A DNA stretch of 64,000 bases. Source: Streptomyces olindensis (lineage in GTDB: Bacteria; Actinomycetota; Actinomycetes; Streptomycetales; Streptomycetaceae). The notes beneath the pieces were generated by a model. That model was not told the DNA's origin, did not search any database, and worked only from the letters and a program-made list of their open reading frames with translations. Where the stretch lies: the NCBI GenBank assembly GCA_000696115.1, contig JJOH01000019.1, positions 124,001 to 188,000 of the forward strand, in the 5' to 3' direction. A program made the position numbers and the translations under genes. Positions 10,328-18,380 of this stretch are shown here, piece by piece (positions within the stretch are counted from its first letter, which is position 1; each line of letters opens with the position of its first letter).

Positions 10328-11163
10328 TCACTCCGCCATGGAGCCCGCCTCGGGCGCCGGGGCGGGCTCCCACTGTCGGCTCGCGATGGGCGCCAGCACG
10401 CGGAAGACCAGCGCGACGAGGGCCAGCAGTGTCGCGCAGACGGCGACCGCGGCGGCGAGCCAGGGCGGGGCGAGCGCGAGGTCCACGGCCCGGGACAGGG
10501 ACGCCGCCGGGAAGGAACTCCCGTACGCCTGGGCCCCCGCCGGCACCGTGGGCACCAGCACCGACCCGGCCAGCACCACGGCGACGGGGCGCAGGGCCAG
10601 CAGCAGCACCAGCACCGTGCACAGCACCGACAGGCCGAGGGCGAACGCGTGCAGGCGCAGGGAGGCGTCGCCGCGCTGGAGCGGGAAGTGGGCCACCGCG
10701 CAGACGGCGAGGGCCAGGGCGGCGAGCCGGCCCGACCAGGACACGGAGCGGGCGAAGCGGTCCTGGGCGCGGTCGCGGTCCGAGGGCGGGGCGTCGAGGG
10801 TCCGGTGGGCCGCGGCCTTGCGTGCCGCTCGGCGCTTGCCCGGCCGGGCGGGCGCCCCGGGGGTCCGCGGCCGTGCCGCCGGGGCGCGACGTCCCGTTCG
10901 GCGGGCGGCCGGTGCGGTCCAGGCGCTCCAGGCCGAGGCGGTCGATCAGCTCGACCAGTTCACCGACGGTCCGACCGGTGGCGGCCGCCCGCAGTGCCTC
11001 CTCGCGGACGTGGGGCTCCTGCGGCTCCTTGTGCAGCAGGGTCACCAGCCGGGTCACCTCCTCCACGGGACGGTGGGCGGCCGCGGCCCGGATGGCCTCG
11101 TCCGCGCAGTCGGCGTCGCGCGGGGGCTTGGTCAGAGCGGGGTGATGAAGAGCAGGTGGTCAT
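10328..11163 (-). pseudogene. Membrane protein gene split by two apparent +1 frameshifts
   Basis: Three frames together read as one protein of about 277 aa. Frame A starts at ATG 11163 with an excellent GGAGGCGAG site and reads MTTCSSSPRSDQAP. Dropping one base in the five-C run at 11122-11126 joins it to frame B (RDADCADEAIRAAAA), which carries two ~35-residue helical repeats (EAIRAAAAHRPVEEVTRLV and EALRAAATGRTVGELVELI). Dropping one base near the four-C run at 10881-10884 joins it to frame C, which runs through a basic linker into four hydrophobic segments and stops at 10328. The last part alone could be translated as a 138-aa membrane protein from 10744. Either a true pseudogene or two homopolymer sequencing errors; both shifts have the same sign. 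Confidence 0.6.
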
Positions 11164-11410
11164 ACTCGCCTCCATGGGAAGAGTGCGGCCGCTCCTGCGC
11201 CCCCCGTCGTGTGACGAGCGATGTAACGGTGACCATTACCAGGCGCCCCCGTCACACCGTGCCACTCGGGTGAGCCAATGGGATGACCGCCCGCACGGGA
11301 AAATCCGCCGACGCGCCGACATGTCGGGCTCCGGGCGCAATACAGCGGCCGGAAACGGGAATCCAGGAAGGGACACCCCGTGTCGCGGCACGCCAGGAGG
11401 AGGGCAGCCC

Positions 11411-11722
11411 GTGGATACGACCACAACGGTGATCATCCTGGCCGCGGGTCTCGCGGCCCTCGTCCTCGCCTTCGCCGTCGGCATCCTCGTGCGGCTGGTG
11501 CGGACCCGGCGCGACCTGCGGCGCGCGGGACTGCCCACGGGCCCGCGGTGGGTCTTCTGGGGCGCGGTCCTCTATTTCGTGCTGCCCGCCGACCTGCTGC
11601 CCGACCCGGTGTACCTGGACGACATCGGCGTCCTGCTGCTCGCTCTGCGCACTGTCCGCGGCTCCCTCGGCGAGCGGGAGCGCAGTACGGCACACCGGCC
11701 GGACCGTCAACCGGCCCGATGA
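11411..11722 (+). CDS. DUF1232 (YkvA family) membrane protein
   Basis: A 103-aa protein with an N-terminal hydrophobic helix (residues ~5-28), a short basic stretch, then the YkvA/DUF1232 signature around LPADLLPDPVYLDDIGVL (residues ~62-80). The family is widespread and of unknown function. The GTG start at 11411 has AGGAGG about 8 nt upstream and the hydrophobic segment begins immediately. The frame is open far upstream but without coding character. Its stop overlaps a possible 35-codon reading frame (ATGA at 11719) leading towards the RiPP genes. Confidence 0.85.
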   Translation: MDTTTTVIILAAGLAALVLAFAVGILVRLVRTRRDLRRAGLPTGPRWVFWGAVLYFVLPADLLPDPVYLDDIGVLLLALRTVRGSLGERERSTAHRPDRQPAR

Positions 11723-11826
11723 CTACGGAAAGTAAGGAAACCAACCACCCGTTCGATTCGTATAAGTCTCTGGAAGCCGAAACGAGCCGGCGGACCGGGT
11801 GGCCGCGCCCCTGGACCTTCGCTTGA
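11719..11826 (+). CDS. Possible 35-aa peptide upstream of graspetide genes
   Basis: A short frame beginning ATGA over the DUF1232 stop and ending 28 nt before the RiPP precursor; the C-terminal half contains RRTGWPRPWTFA. No ribosome site precedes it, so translation would depend on coupling. The first half uses codons that are rare in this genome (AGT, TAT, TCT, GAT), which argues against coding and for a promoter region: TATAAG at 11761-11766 is a possible -10 element for the precursor. I cannot decide between the two from this sequence alone. Confidence 0.3.
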   Translation: MTTESKETNHPFDSYKSLEAETSRRTGWPRPWTFA

Positions 11827-11854
11827 TCGGCGCAGTACCGACGAGGGAGAGACG

Positions 11855-12046
11855 ATGCAACCGTTCGCGCTCAACTACGCGCGCCCGGCAGTGGAGTTGG
11901 AAGCGGCCACTCCGTACGTGTACGACGCCGGACTGCAGCTGAACGTGCTCCGCGACGGCCGGGTCGCCGCCTGCGACTTCGCCGTGTTGAGAGAGTTCGG
12001 CACCACGACGTCCACCGCCGGCTCCAAGACCCACTTCGACGACTGA
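11855..12046 (+). CDS. Putative graspetide (ATP-grasp target) RiPP precursor
   Basis: A 63-aa precursor peptide. The leader carries PFALNYARP at residues 3-11, the conserved element of ATP-grasp target RiPP precursors in actinobacteria. The C-terminal core from residue 49 is GTTTSTAGSKTHFDD: hydroxyl donors Thr50, Thr51, Thr52, Ser53, Thr54, Ser57 and Thr59, and acidic acceptors Asp62 and Asp63 at the very end. Such cores are macrocyclised by ester (or amide) bonds between Ser/Thr/Lys and Asp/Glu side chains. GAGGGA lies about 6 nt before the ATG. It is directly followed (16 nt) by its presumed ligase. Bond pattern and activity of the product are unknown. Confidence 0.85.
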   Translation: MQPFALNYARPAVELEAATPYVYDAGLQLNVLRDGRVAACDFAVLREFGTTTSTAGSKTHFDD

Positions 12047-12062
12047 CCGCGGGCCGCCGAAG

Positions 12063-13046
12063 ATGACCGTACTGATCCTCACCTGTGAGGAGGACGTGAC
12101 CGCGGACATGGTGGTCGTGCACCTGAACGGCGCCGGGGTTCCGGTGGTCCGGGTCGACCCCGCCGACCTCACGGGGGGTGTCGCGCTGTCAGGGGAGTAC
12201 GTGCACGGCCGGTTCCGCGGCCATCTGTCCGCCGGGGGGCGGCTGGTGAGCATCGGGGGGCTGCGGTCGGTCTGGGTGCGCCGGCCCGGCACCCCGGCCG
12301 CGCGGGCGGCCCAGCCGTCCGCGTGGCTGACCGAGGAGGCCGCGCAAGCGCTCTACGGCATGCTGCGGGGCTCGGACGCGCGCTGGATGAACCATCCCGA
12401 CGCGGCCGTCCGGGCCCGGCACAAGCCCTGGCAGCTGCGTCTGGCCCAGCGGTGCGGCCTGCCCGTGCCCGCGACGCTGATCACGACCTTCCCGCGCGCG
12501 GCCCGCGAGTTCGCCGAGCGCTACCCGGACCTGGTGGTCAAGCCGGTGTCGGGCGCGCATCCGCAGGACCCGCCGCGAGCGGTGCCGACGAGCCGGGTCG
12601 CGCCGGACACGGACTTCTCCGCCGTCGCGTTCGGGCCGACGCTGTTACAGCGGCGGATCGCCAAGCGGGCCGACGTCCGGCTCACCGTCGTGGGCGAGCG
12701 GATGCTGGCCGCCCTCAAGGCGACCGCGGCGGACGCGGATCCCGACGAGGTCGACGTGCGTTTCGCGGCGCCCGGCCCGCCGTGGCAGCCGGCCGACGTC
12801 CCGCCGCGCGTCGCGACGGGCGTCCGGGCCTATCTGCGCGAGGCCGAACTGGCGTACGGCGCCTTCGACTTCGCGGAGGACGCCGACGGGACCTGGTGGT
12901 TCCTGGAGTGCAACCAGTCGGGGCAGTTCGGGTTCGTCGAGGTGGAGACGGGCCAGCCGATCGCCCGCACCATCGCCGAGTGGCTGGCCCGGCCGGTCCC
13001 CGAGGAGCCGTCGCGCGTCAACGGCTCGAACGCGACGGTGCGCTGA
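12063..13046 (+). CDS. ATP-grasp ligase, graspetide maturase (SAV_5884-like)
   Basis: A 327-aa ATP-grasp enzyme expected to activate Asp side chains of the precursor as acyl phosphates and close ester rings. The N-terminal pre-ATP-grasp domain (~1-115) begins MTVLILTCEEDVTADMV; the central and C-terminal lobes hold LVVKPVSG (~157-164) and the metal-binding end motif FLECNQSGQFG. Leu195 is encoded by TTA at 12645-12647, the only in-frame TTA I noticed in the window, so translation may need the bldA tRNA and be tied to development. No isoaspartyl methyltransferase gene, found in some related clusters, is present nearby. A weak ribosome site and the short gap suggest coupling to the precursor. 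Confidence 0.9.
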   Translation: MTVLILTCEEDVTADMVVVHLNGAGVPVVRVDPADLTGGVALSGEYVHGRFRGHLSAGGRLVSIGGLRSVWVRRPGTPAARAAQPSAWLTEEAAQALYGMLRGSDARWMNHPDAAVRARHKPWQLRLAQRCGLPVPATLITTFPRAAREFAERYPDLVVKPVSGAHPQDPPRAVPTSRVAPDTDFSAVAFGPTLLQRRIAKRADVRLTVVGERMLAALKATAADADPDEVDVRFAAPGPPWQPADVPPRVATGVRAYLREAELAYGAFDFAEDADGTWWFLECNQSGQFGFVEVETGQPIARTIAEWLARPVPEEPSRVNGSNATVR

Positions 13047-13050
13047 GCAC

Positions 13051-13074
13051 CGGGCCCGGCACACCCCGGGCCCG
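13051..13074. terminator. Terminator hairpin after ATP-grasp gene
   Basis: 9-bp perfect arms (13051-13059, 13066-13074) with a 6-nt loop, in the 40-nt gap between convergent genes. Confidence 0.6.
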
Positions 13075-13086
13075 GGCCCGCCGGGG

Positions 13087-13290
13087 TCACTGCGGTCGGG
13101 GGCCGGGGAGCATGCCGGCGCGCTGCCAGCCCGCTCCCGGGGAGTGCGGCCGGTCGTAGCCGAGGGACTGCGAGGGCCGCATGACCAGCTCCAGTTCCCT
13201 GCTCACACGTTCGGCCTCGCGGCGCACCTGTGCGGGTACGTCGCCGCGCTCCGCGATGAGTCGGTCGTAGATGGGGGAATCCTGGAACAC
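13087..13290 (-). CDS. Small hypothetical protein next to RiPP locus
   Basis: A 67-aa hydrophilic protein starting MFQDSPIYDRLIAERGD, with a charged helical middle (VRREAERVSRELELVMRP) and a Gly/Pro-rich tail. GTG start at 13290, with AAAGG about 11 nt upstream. No domain is recognised. It converges on the ATP-grasp gene; whether it takes part in the RiPP system is unknown. Confidence 0.6.
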   Translation of the reverse strand: MFQDSPIYDRLIAERGDVPAQVRREAERVSRELELVMRPSQSLGYDRPHSPGAGWQRAGMLPGPRPQ

Positions 13291-13430
13291 CCGTCAACGT
13301 GCCTTTCTGCTCGTCGGCCCCGTACGGGGGCGAGACTGCGAGTGTAGGCGGCACAGAGTCCCGGAGTGTGAATTCCCTGGGATGACTTGACGCAGACCGG
13401 ACATCCGTGACAGGCGAACGCGGGACGGCC

Positions 13431-13904
13431 TCAGGCTCCGGTCGAGGAACCCGGCCGGACGATCATCAGGACGGTGACCGTGGCCCAGAGGAGGTTGAAG
13501 ATCCCGGTGGACATGGCGAGTTGCACGGTGTTGCGATGCTCCACGGCCTGCTCGCCCTTCAGCCGGTCGAGGAGTTCCTCCTGGCGGGGCAGGACGAACG
13601 CGACCAGGACGCCTGCCGCGGCGGCGGTGAGGGCGATGGAGGTGACGAGCCATCCGCTGCCCAGGACGCCCATCGCGGCGCCGGTGGCGAACCCGAACAG
13701 CGGGACCGTCAGTCCGACACCGGCGTAGACGCGGCAGATGCGGTGCAGCAGCGCGACCGTGCCGAGCGCCGACGGGCCGGGGGCGTCGCCGTCCGCGGGA
13801 GCCGCGCGGCGCACCGCCGGCGGGAACATGCTGGCCGCGACGGTCACGGGACCGATGGCGACGATGGCGGCCAGGACGTGGAGGGACAGCAGGATCTTGG
13901 TCAC
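13431..13904 (-). CDS. DUF2269-type integral membrane protein
   Basis: A 157-aa protein with four hydrophobic segments and the features of small DUF2269-like membrane proteins: an N-terminal LLSLHVLAAIVAIGPVTVA helix and conserved MFPPAVRR. The GTG at 13904 with GGAAAGAG upstream is preferred, because the upstream extension (to 14051) overlaps the divergent regulator's promoter and lacks membrane character. Function unknown. It is divergent from the GlxA-type regulator at 14090, which may control it. Confidence 0.75.
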   Translation of the reverse strand: MTKILLSLHVLAAIVAIGPVTVAASMFPPAVRRAAPADGDAPGPSALGTVALLHRICRVYAGVGLTVPLFGFATGAAMGVLGSGWLVTSIALTAAAAGVLVAFVLPRQEELLDRLKGEQAVEHRNTVQLAMSTGIFNLLWATVTVLMIVRPGSSTGA

Positions 13905-14051
13905 CGGGGCTCTTTCCGTGATGGTGATCGACAGCGCCCACGCTAGGAAGCCCCGACGCGATCCCCCAGGGGCTGGAACGACAGCTTCCCACGGGTTCTC
14001 GCCAACTCCCCCGACCTGCTCTGCTGCTGCGGGAGCCACCACAATCCCCAC

Positions 14052-14082
14052 TTCACGGCGGTGGCGGGAACACCCCTAGGGT
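14052..14082 (+). promoter_or_regulatory. Promoter for a possibly leaderless transcript
   Basis: TTCACG at 14052-14057 and TAGGGT at 14077-14082 (19-nt spacing) resemble -35 and -10 boxes. The ATG at 14090 lies 7 nt after the -10, so transcription could begin at the start codon; no ribosome site is present. Confidence 0.45.
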
Positions 14083-14089
14083 GGCGGTC

Positions 14090-15061
14090 ATGCACACCGT
14101 GGCGATCCTGGTTCTCGATCACGTGGTCCCCTTCGACATGGCGGCGCCCCAGCAGACGTTCGCGTGGACCCAGCTGCCGGACGGGCGGCCCGCCTACCGG
14201 GTCCGGCTGTGCGCCGAGACACCGCAGGTGCGGGCGGACGGCGGTTTCACCCTGCGCGTCGACCGGGGGCTGGAGGCGCTGGCGGAGGCCGACACGATCA
14301 TCGTGCCGGGCTGCTCGCCCGAGGCCGCGCCGCCGTCCGCCCGGGTACTGGCGGCCCTGCGGCAGGCGGCCGAGTCCGGTACCCGCATCGCGTCGGTGTG
14401 CGTGGGCGCCTTCGTCCTGGCGGAGGCGGGGCTGCTGGACGGGCTGCGCGCCACCACCCACTGGGTCGCCGCGGGCGAGCTGGCCCGCCGGTTCCCGCGG
14501 GTCGACGTGGAGCCGGACGTGCTGTACGTGGACAACGGACAGATCCTCACCTCGGCCGGTGCGGCCGCCGCGCTGGACCTGTGTCTGCACATGATCCGCC
14601 GGGATCTGGGGTCGGCCGTCGCGGCGGGCATCGCCCGGATGTCGGTCATGCCGCTGGAACGGGAGGGCGGGCAGGCCCAGTTCATCGTGCACGAGCACCC
14701 GCCCGTGCCGCGGGGCTCGGCGCTCGAACCGCTGCTGGAGTGGATCGAGGACAACCTCGCGCAGGAGGTGACGCTCGGCGCGCTGGCGGCGCGCGCGGGA
14801 ATGAGCGAGCGGACCTTCAGCCGCCGCTTCCGGGAGCAGACCGGCACCACGCCGTTGCAGTGGCTGCTGCGGGCGCGGGTGCGGCGTGCCCAGTACCTGC
14901 TGGAGAACACCGACCACGGTGTCGAACGCATCGCGCGTCAGGCGGGGTTCGGGTCACCGACCGCGTTCCGGGAGCGGTTCCGCAAGGTGGTGGGCACCAC
15001 ACCGTACGCCTACCGGGCGGCCTTCCACGGGAGGACGGCTGCCTCGGCGGCCCGTTCGTAG
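14090..15061 (+). CDS. GlxA-family AraC-type transcriptional regulator
   Basis: A 323-aa regulator with an N-terminal DJ-1/PfpI-like (class I amidotransferase) domain, residues ~5-180, and a C-terminal AraC/XylS double helix-turn-helix, residues ~215-315 (GMSERTFSRRFREQTG and IARQAGFGSPTAFRERFRK). The nucleophile elbow reads ASVCVGAFVLA with a Cys, as in many members that are sensors rather than enzymes. I chose ATG 14090 over GTG 14081 because a -10-like TAGGGT ends at 14082. It diverges from the DUF2269 gene, a plausible target. Ligand unknown. Confidence 0.92.
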   Translation: MHTVAILVLDHVVPFDMAAPQQTFAWTQLPDGRPAYRVRLCAETPQVRADGGFTLRVDRGLEALAEADTIIVPGCSPEAAPPSARVLAALRQAAESGTRIASVCVGAFVLAEAGLLDGLRATTHWVAAGELARRFPRVDVEPDVLYVDNGQILTSAGAAAALDLCLHMIRRDLGSAVAAGIARMSVMPLEREGGQAQFIVHEHPPVPRGSALEPLLEWIEDNLAQEVTLGALAARAGMSERTFSRRFREQTGTTPLQWLLRARVRRAQYLLENTDHGVERIARQAGFGSPTAFRERFRKVVGTTPYAYRAAFHGRTAASAARS

Positions 15062-15106
15062 GCCGCCGAGGCATGCGCCCGGTCCGCGCCCGGGCCCGGT
15101 GGGGTG

Positions 15107-15358
15107 TCAGCCGACGAGCGTCAGGCCGTTCTCCCCGTCCGGGTCCGCGGTCTCGGACCGCCCCTTAGTGAGGAGCAGTGCGTCCGCCTTGGCGATCGCC
15201 TCGTGAATCGCGGACGTCCCCATCATCACGCACAGCGTGTAACTGACGTCCTCCAGCTCGCGTGCCGCCGCCGGATGGTGCCTCTCCGCCTGAGCGATCC
15301 TCAGCGACGCGTACCGCGTCAGCAACTCCCTGACGACCTTCGGGTCCGGTACGAGCAC
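15107..15358 (-). CDS. DUF5133 protein
   Basis: An 83-aa Streptomyces-type DUF5133 protein (begins LVPDPKVVRELLTRYA; core LEDVSYTLCVMMGT). GTG start at 15358 with GAGAGGGG 8 nt upstream. Function unknown; some genomes hold many paralogues, often beside regulatory genes. The 241-nt gap downstream to 15600 holds no convincing gene: it is AT-richer than the surroundings, with ATTTTT and GATTTTGTTGTG stretches, and the strand opposite carries only a start-less continuation of the aldo/keto reductase frame. Confidence 0.75.
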   Translation of the reverse strand: MLVPDPKVVRELLTRYASLRIAQAERHHPAAARELEDVSYTLCVMMGTSAIHEAIAKADALLLTKGRSETADPDGENGLTLVG

Positions 15359-15599
15359 GTAGCGCCCCTCTCTCTATTTTTCGCTGCGTATGCCCGAACC
15401 ACGCGAAAACATTCACACCTTTCTCTCAGCCGGGCGGAATCGGCGAGATTTTGTTGTGCTCTGATCACCCGTCAGGCCGACTGACGGCGCCCTGGACGGT
15501 GATGGCACCGGTGATCAGCGGCAGCAGCCAGATGGGGCTGTGCTCGGGGCAGCAGGAGACCCGGGGCGGCGCGCGGCCGTCCCGGGTCTCAGGGTCTGG

Positions 15600-16457
15600 T
15601 CAGGCGGCGTCCAGCTCCGCCAGTTCCTCGGCGGTCAGGGTCAGGTCGGTGGCGGCGAGCGAGTCACGGATGGTCTCGGGCCGGCTCGCGCCCGGGATCG
15701 GGACGACCACCGGCGACTTGGCGAGCATCCACGCCAGGCACACCCGCTGCGGGCTCACCCCGTGCCGCTCGGCGATGCGGGCGAACGGGGCGTGGGACGA
15801 GCCGAGTCCACCGGCCCGGGAGATCCCGCCGAGGGGGCTCCAGGGCAGGAAGGCGATGCCGAGTTCGTCGCACAGGCGCAGTTCCGGCTCGCTGGAGCGG
15901 AAGGCCGGGGAGAACTGGTTCTGCACGGAGACCAGGCGGCCGCCCAGGATGTCGTTGGCCTGCCGGATCTGCTCGGGGTCGGCGTTGGAGATGCCGGCCA
16001 TGCGGATCTTGCCCTCGTCCAGGAGGTCGCGGATCGCGCCGACGGACTCGGCGTAGGGGACGCGCGGGTCGGGGCGGTGGAACTGGTAGAGGCCGATGGC
16101 CTCCACGCCGAGCCGGTGCAGCGACGCCTCGCAGGCCGCCTTGAGGTGGCGGGGGCTGCCGTCGAGGGTCCAGCTGCCGTCGCCCGGGCGCAGGTGGCCG
16201 CCCTTGGTGGCGACCAGGACGTCGGCGCCGCGGTCGTGGCAGGCGAGGGCCTTGGCGATGAGGGTCTCGTTGTGACCGACCTCGTCGGCGTCGCGGTGGT
16301 AGGCGTCCGCGGTGTCGATCAGGGTCACTCCGGCGTCGAGCGCGGCGTGGACGGTGGCGAGGGAGCGGTCCTCGTCCGGCCGTCCCTCGATGGACATGGG
16401 CATCGCGCCCAGTCCGATCGCGCTGACCTCGACGTCACCGATACGGCGGGTGTGCAT
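15600..16457 (-). CDS. Aldo/keto reductase
   Basis: A 285-aa NADPH-dependent TIM-barrel oxidoreductase. Motifs: IDTADAYH (catalytic Asp and Tyr), LVATKGGH (Lys), LYQFHRPD (His), and the cofactor region VVVPIPGASRPETI. ATG 16457 has GAGG about 10 nt upstream; the open frame extends to 16559 without conservation. It diverges from the carboxylase gene at 16714 over 256 nt that hold no other recognised feature. Substrate unknown. It is only distantly similar to the reductase at 29600. Confidence 0.92.
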   Translation of the reverse strand: MHTRRIGDVEVSAIGLGAMPMSIEGRPDEDRSLATVHAALDAGVTLIDTADAYHRDADEVGHNETLIAKALACHDRGADVLVATKGGHLRPGDGSWTLDGSPRHLKAACEASLHRLGVEAIGLYQFHRPDPRVPYAESVGAIRDLLDEGKIRMAGISNADPEQIRQANDILGGRLVSVQNQFSPAFRSSEPELRLCDELGIAFLPWSPLGGISRAGGLGSSHAPFARIAERHGVSPQRVCLAWMLAKSPVVVPIPGASRPETIRDSLAATDLTLTAEELAELDAA

Positions 16458-16713
16458 GTGCTCGTGACCTCTTCCGCTGTCGTTCCGGCTGTCCGGCGAT
16501 GGTGCGCTCCAGCCTGGCCGCCGCGGGCCGGGACGTCCAATAGAAGAAGGAGAACGCATTCAGCACCCGCGCCACTGAATCGGGCCCGGCGGGACCTTGT
16601 CACACCGGTATGAAATCCGGCGCCGGAACACTCAACTCCCCCACACAGAACGGCGATCCGCACGGCACTCCCCCGCCTCGCTGCCATATTCGAGAACCGC
16701 TTCGGAGGTGGTC

Positions 16714-18288
16714 GTGAGCACAGAAGTGACAGCATCCGGTCCGGGGGAGACTCTGACGCACGCCCCCGGGAGCACCGCGGAACGCCTCGCCGGCCTGGCG
16801 GACCGCCGCGAGCGGGCGGTGGCCCCGGGCGGACCGCGCAGACGCGGGGAGTTCTCGGCCCGGGAGCGGATCGAACGGCTCGTGGACAAGGACTCCTTCA
16901 CCGAGACCGGCCTGTTCGTGCGGGCCCGGCCCACCGGGCAGGACACCCGCCGCCCCTACGGCGACGGGGTGGTCACCGGGTACGGCACGGTCGACGGCCG
17001 CCCGGTGTGCGTGTTCGCCCAGGACTCCGCGGTGTTCGGCGGCAGCATGGGCGAGGCCTTCGGCGAGAAGACCATCGCCCTGATGGAGCTCGCCCTGAAG
17101 ACCGGCTGCCCGGTGATCGGGCTGAACGACGGCGGCGGCGCGCGCATCCAGGAGGGCGTCGCCGCGCTCGCCCTCTACGCCGAGCTGGTGCGCCGCAACG
17201 TGAAGGCGTCCGGGGTGATCCCGCAGATCTCCGTCGTCCTCGGACCGTGCGCGGGCGGTGCCGCCTACTCGCCGGCGATCACCGACTTCACGGTGATGGT
17301 GGACGGCGTCTCCCACATGTTCGTCACCGGCCCCGACGTCATCGAGACGGTCACCGGCGAGCGCACCACCGCGGAGGAACTGGGCGGCGCCCGCACCAGC
17401 AACACCGTCAACGGCAACGCCCACTTCCTCGCCGCCGACGAGGAGGACGCCCTCGACACCGTGCGCGACCTGCTGTCCTACCTCCCGGCCAACAACCTGG
17501 AACGGCCCCCGGAGTACGCCCCGGGGCAGGCGCCGCCCGGGACCGGGCTCGACCGGATCGTCCCCGACCGGCTCGGCGAGGCCTACGACATGCGGGACGT
17601 CCTGCACGCCGTCGTCGACGACGGTGAACTGCTCCAGGTGCAGGAGCTGTTCGCGCCGAACATCATCTGCGCCCTGGCCCGGGTCGAGGGCCGCTCGGTG
17701 GGGGTCGTCGCCAACCAGCCGCTGCACGCCGCCGGGGTCCTCGACATCGACGCCTCCGAGAAGGCGGCCCGGTTCGTGCGGTTCTGCGACGCGTTCGGCA
17801 TCCCGCTGCTGACCTTCGCCGACGTGCCGGGCTATCTGTCCGGGGTGCGCCAGGAGCGGGGCGGGATCATCCGCCGCGGGGCGAAACTGCTGTACGCCTA
17901 CGCCGAGGCGACCGTCCCGAAGGTGACGGTGGTGGTGCGCAAGGCGTACGGCGGCGGCTACGCGGTGATGGGGTCCAAGCACCTGGGCGCCGACGTCAAC
18001 CTCGCCTGGCCGACCGCCCGGATCGCCGTGATGGGCGCCGAGGGGGCCGTGGGCGTGCTGCACCGGCGCGAACTCGCCGACTCCGACGACCCCGAGGCGC
18101 TGCGCGCCCGTCTGCTCGCCGCGTACGAGCGCACCCACGGCACCCCGTACCTCGCCGCCGAGCGCGGCTACGTCGACGCCGTCATCGCGCCGCGCGAGAC
18201 CCGGGAGCAGGTCTGCCGCGCGCTGCGCGCCCTGCGCGGCAAACGCGCGCCGATGCCGGAGCGCCGGCACGGCAACATCCCCCTCTGA
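16714..18288 (+). CDS. Acyl-CoA carboxylase beta subunit (AccD4-like)
   Basis: Carboxyltransferase subunit (524 aa) that moves CO2 from biotin to an acyl-CoA, giving a 2-carboxyacyl-CoA. The crotonase-like halves are visible: LNDGGGARIQEG near 145, GPCAGGAAYSP (oxyanion loop) near 180, and in the second half RRGAKLLYAYAEATVPK and KAYGGGYAVMGSK. GTG 16714 follows GGAGGTG closely; GTG 16708 is an alternative. There is no biotin alpha subunit here, so it must use a housekeeping AccA. Next to an acyl-AMP ligase and a Pks13-like synthase it takes the place of AccD4, which makes the extender for mycolate condensation. Acyl-CoA specificity (propionyl versus long-chain) is not visible. Confidence 0.93.
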   Translation: MSTEVTASGPGETLTHAPGSTAERLAGLADRRERAVAPGGPRRRGEFSARERIERLVDKDSFTETGLFVRARPTGQDTRRPYGDGVVTGYGTVDGRPVCVFAQDSAVFGGSMGEAFGEKTIALMELALKTGCPVIGLNDGGGARIQEGVAALALYAELVRRNVKASGVIPQISVVLGPCAGGAAYSPAITDFTVMVDGVSHMFVTGPDVIETVTGERTTAEELGGARTSNTVNGNAHFLAADEEDALDTVRDLLSYLPANNLERPPEYAPGQAPPGTGLDRIVPDRLGEAYDMRDVLHAVVDDGELLQVQELFAPNIICALARVEGRSVGVVANQPLHAAGVLDIDASEKAARFVRFCDAFGIPLLTFADVPGYLSGVRQERGGIIRRGAKLLYAYAEATVPKVTVVVRKAYGGGYAVMGSKHLGADVNLAWPTARIAVMGAEGAVGVLHRRELADSDDPEALRARLLAAYERTHGTPYLAAERGYVDAVIAPRETREQVCRALRALRGKRAPMPERRHGNIPL

Positions 18289-18332
18289 CCGTCCTCCTCT
18301 GACCGCCCCCTCTGACCGCCTCCCTCTGACCG
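18283..18332 (+). repeat. Four short direct repeats spanning the carboxylase stop
   Basis: CTCTGACCG occurs four times at 18283, 18297, 18310 and 18324, spaced 13-14 nt. The first copy contains the carboxylase stop codon, so this looks like local duplication of the gene's 3' end. No function is evident. Confidence 0.6.
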
Positions 18333-18380
18333 CCCTTTCGCGACCCGTCAGCCGATCCGCGCCGTGAGGAGCCCCGCCCG

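Noticed and set aside
11222..11240. Near-palindrome TAACGGTGACCATTA as an operator
   Set aside because: One mismatch, a single copy, and no regulator or promoter boxes that fit; too weak to call.
15359..15599. Small gene on the - strand (reads IWLLPLITGAITVQGAV)
   Set aside because: The frame follows the reductase stop without any ATG/GTG/TTG start or ribosome site, so it was not called.
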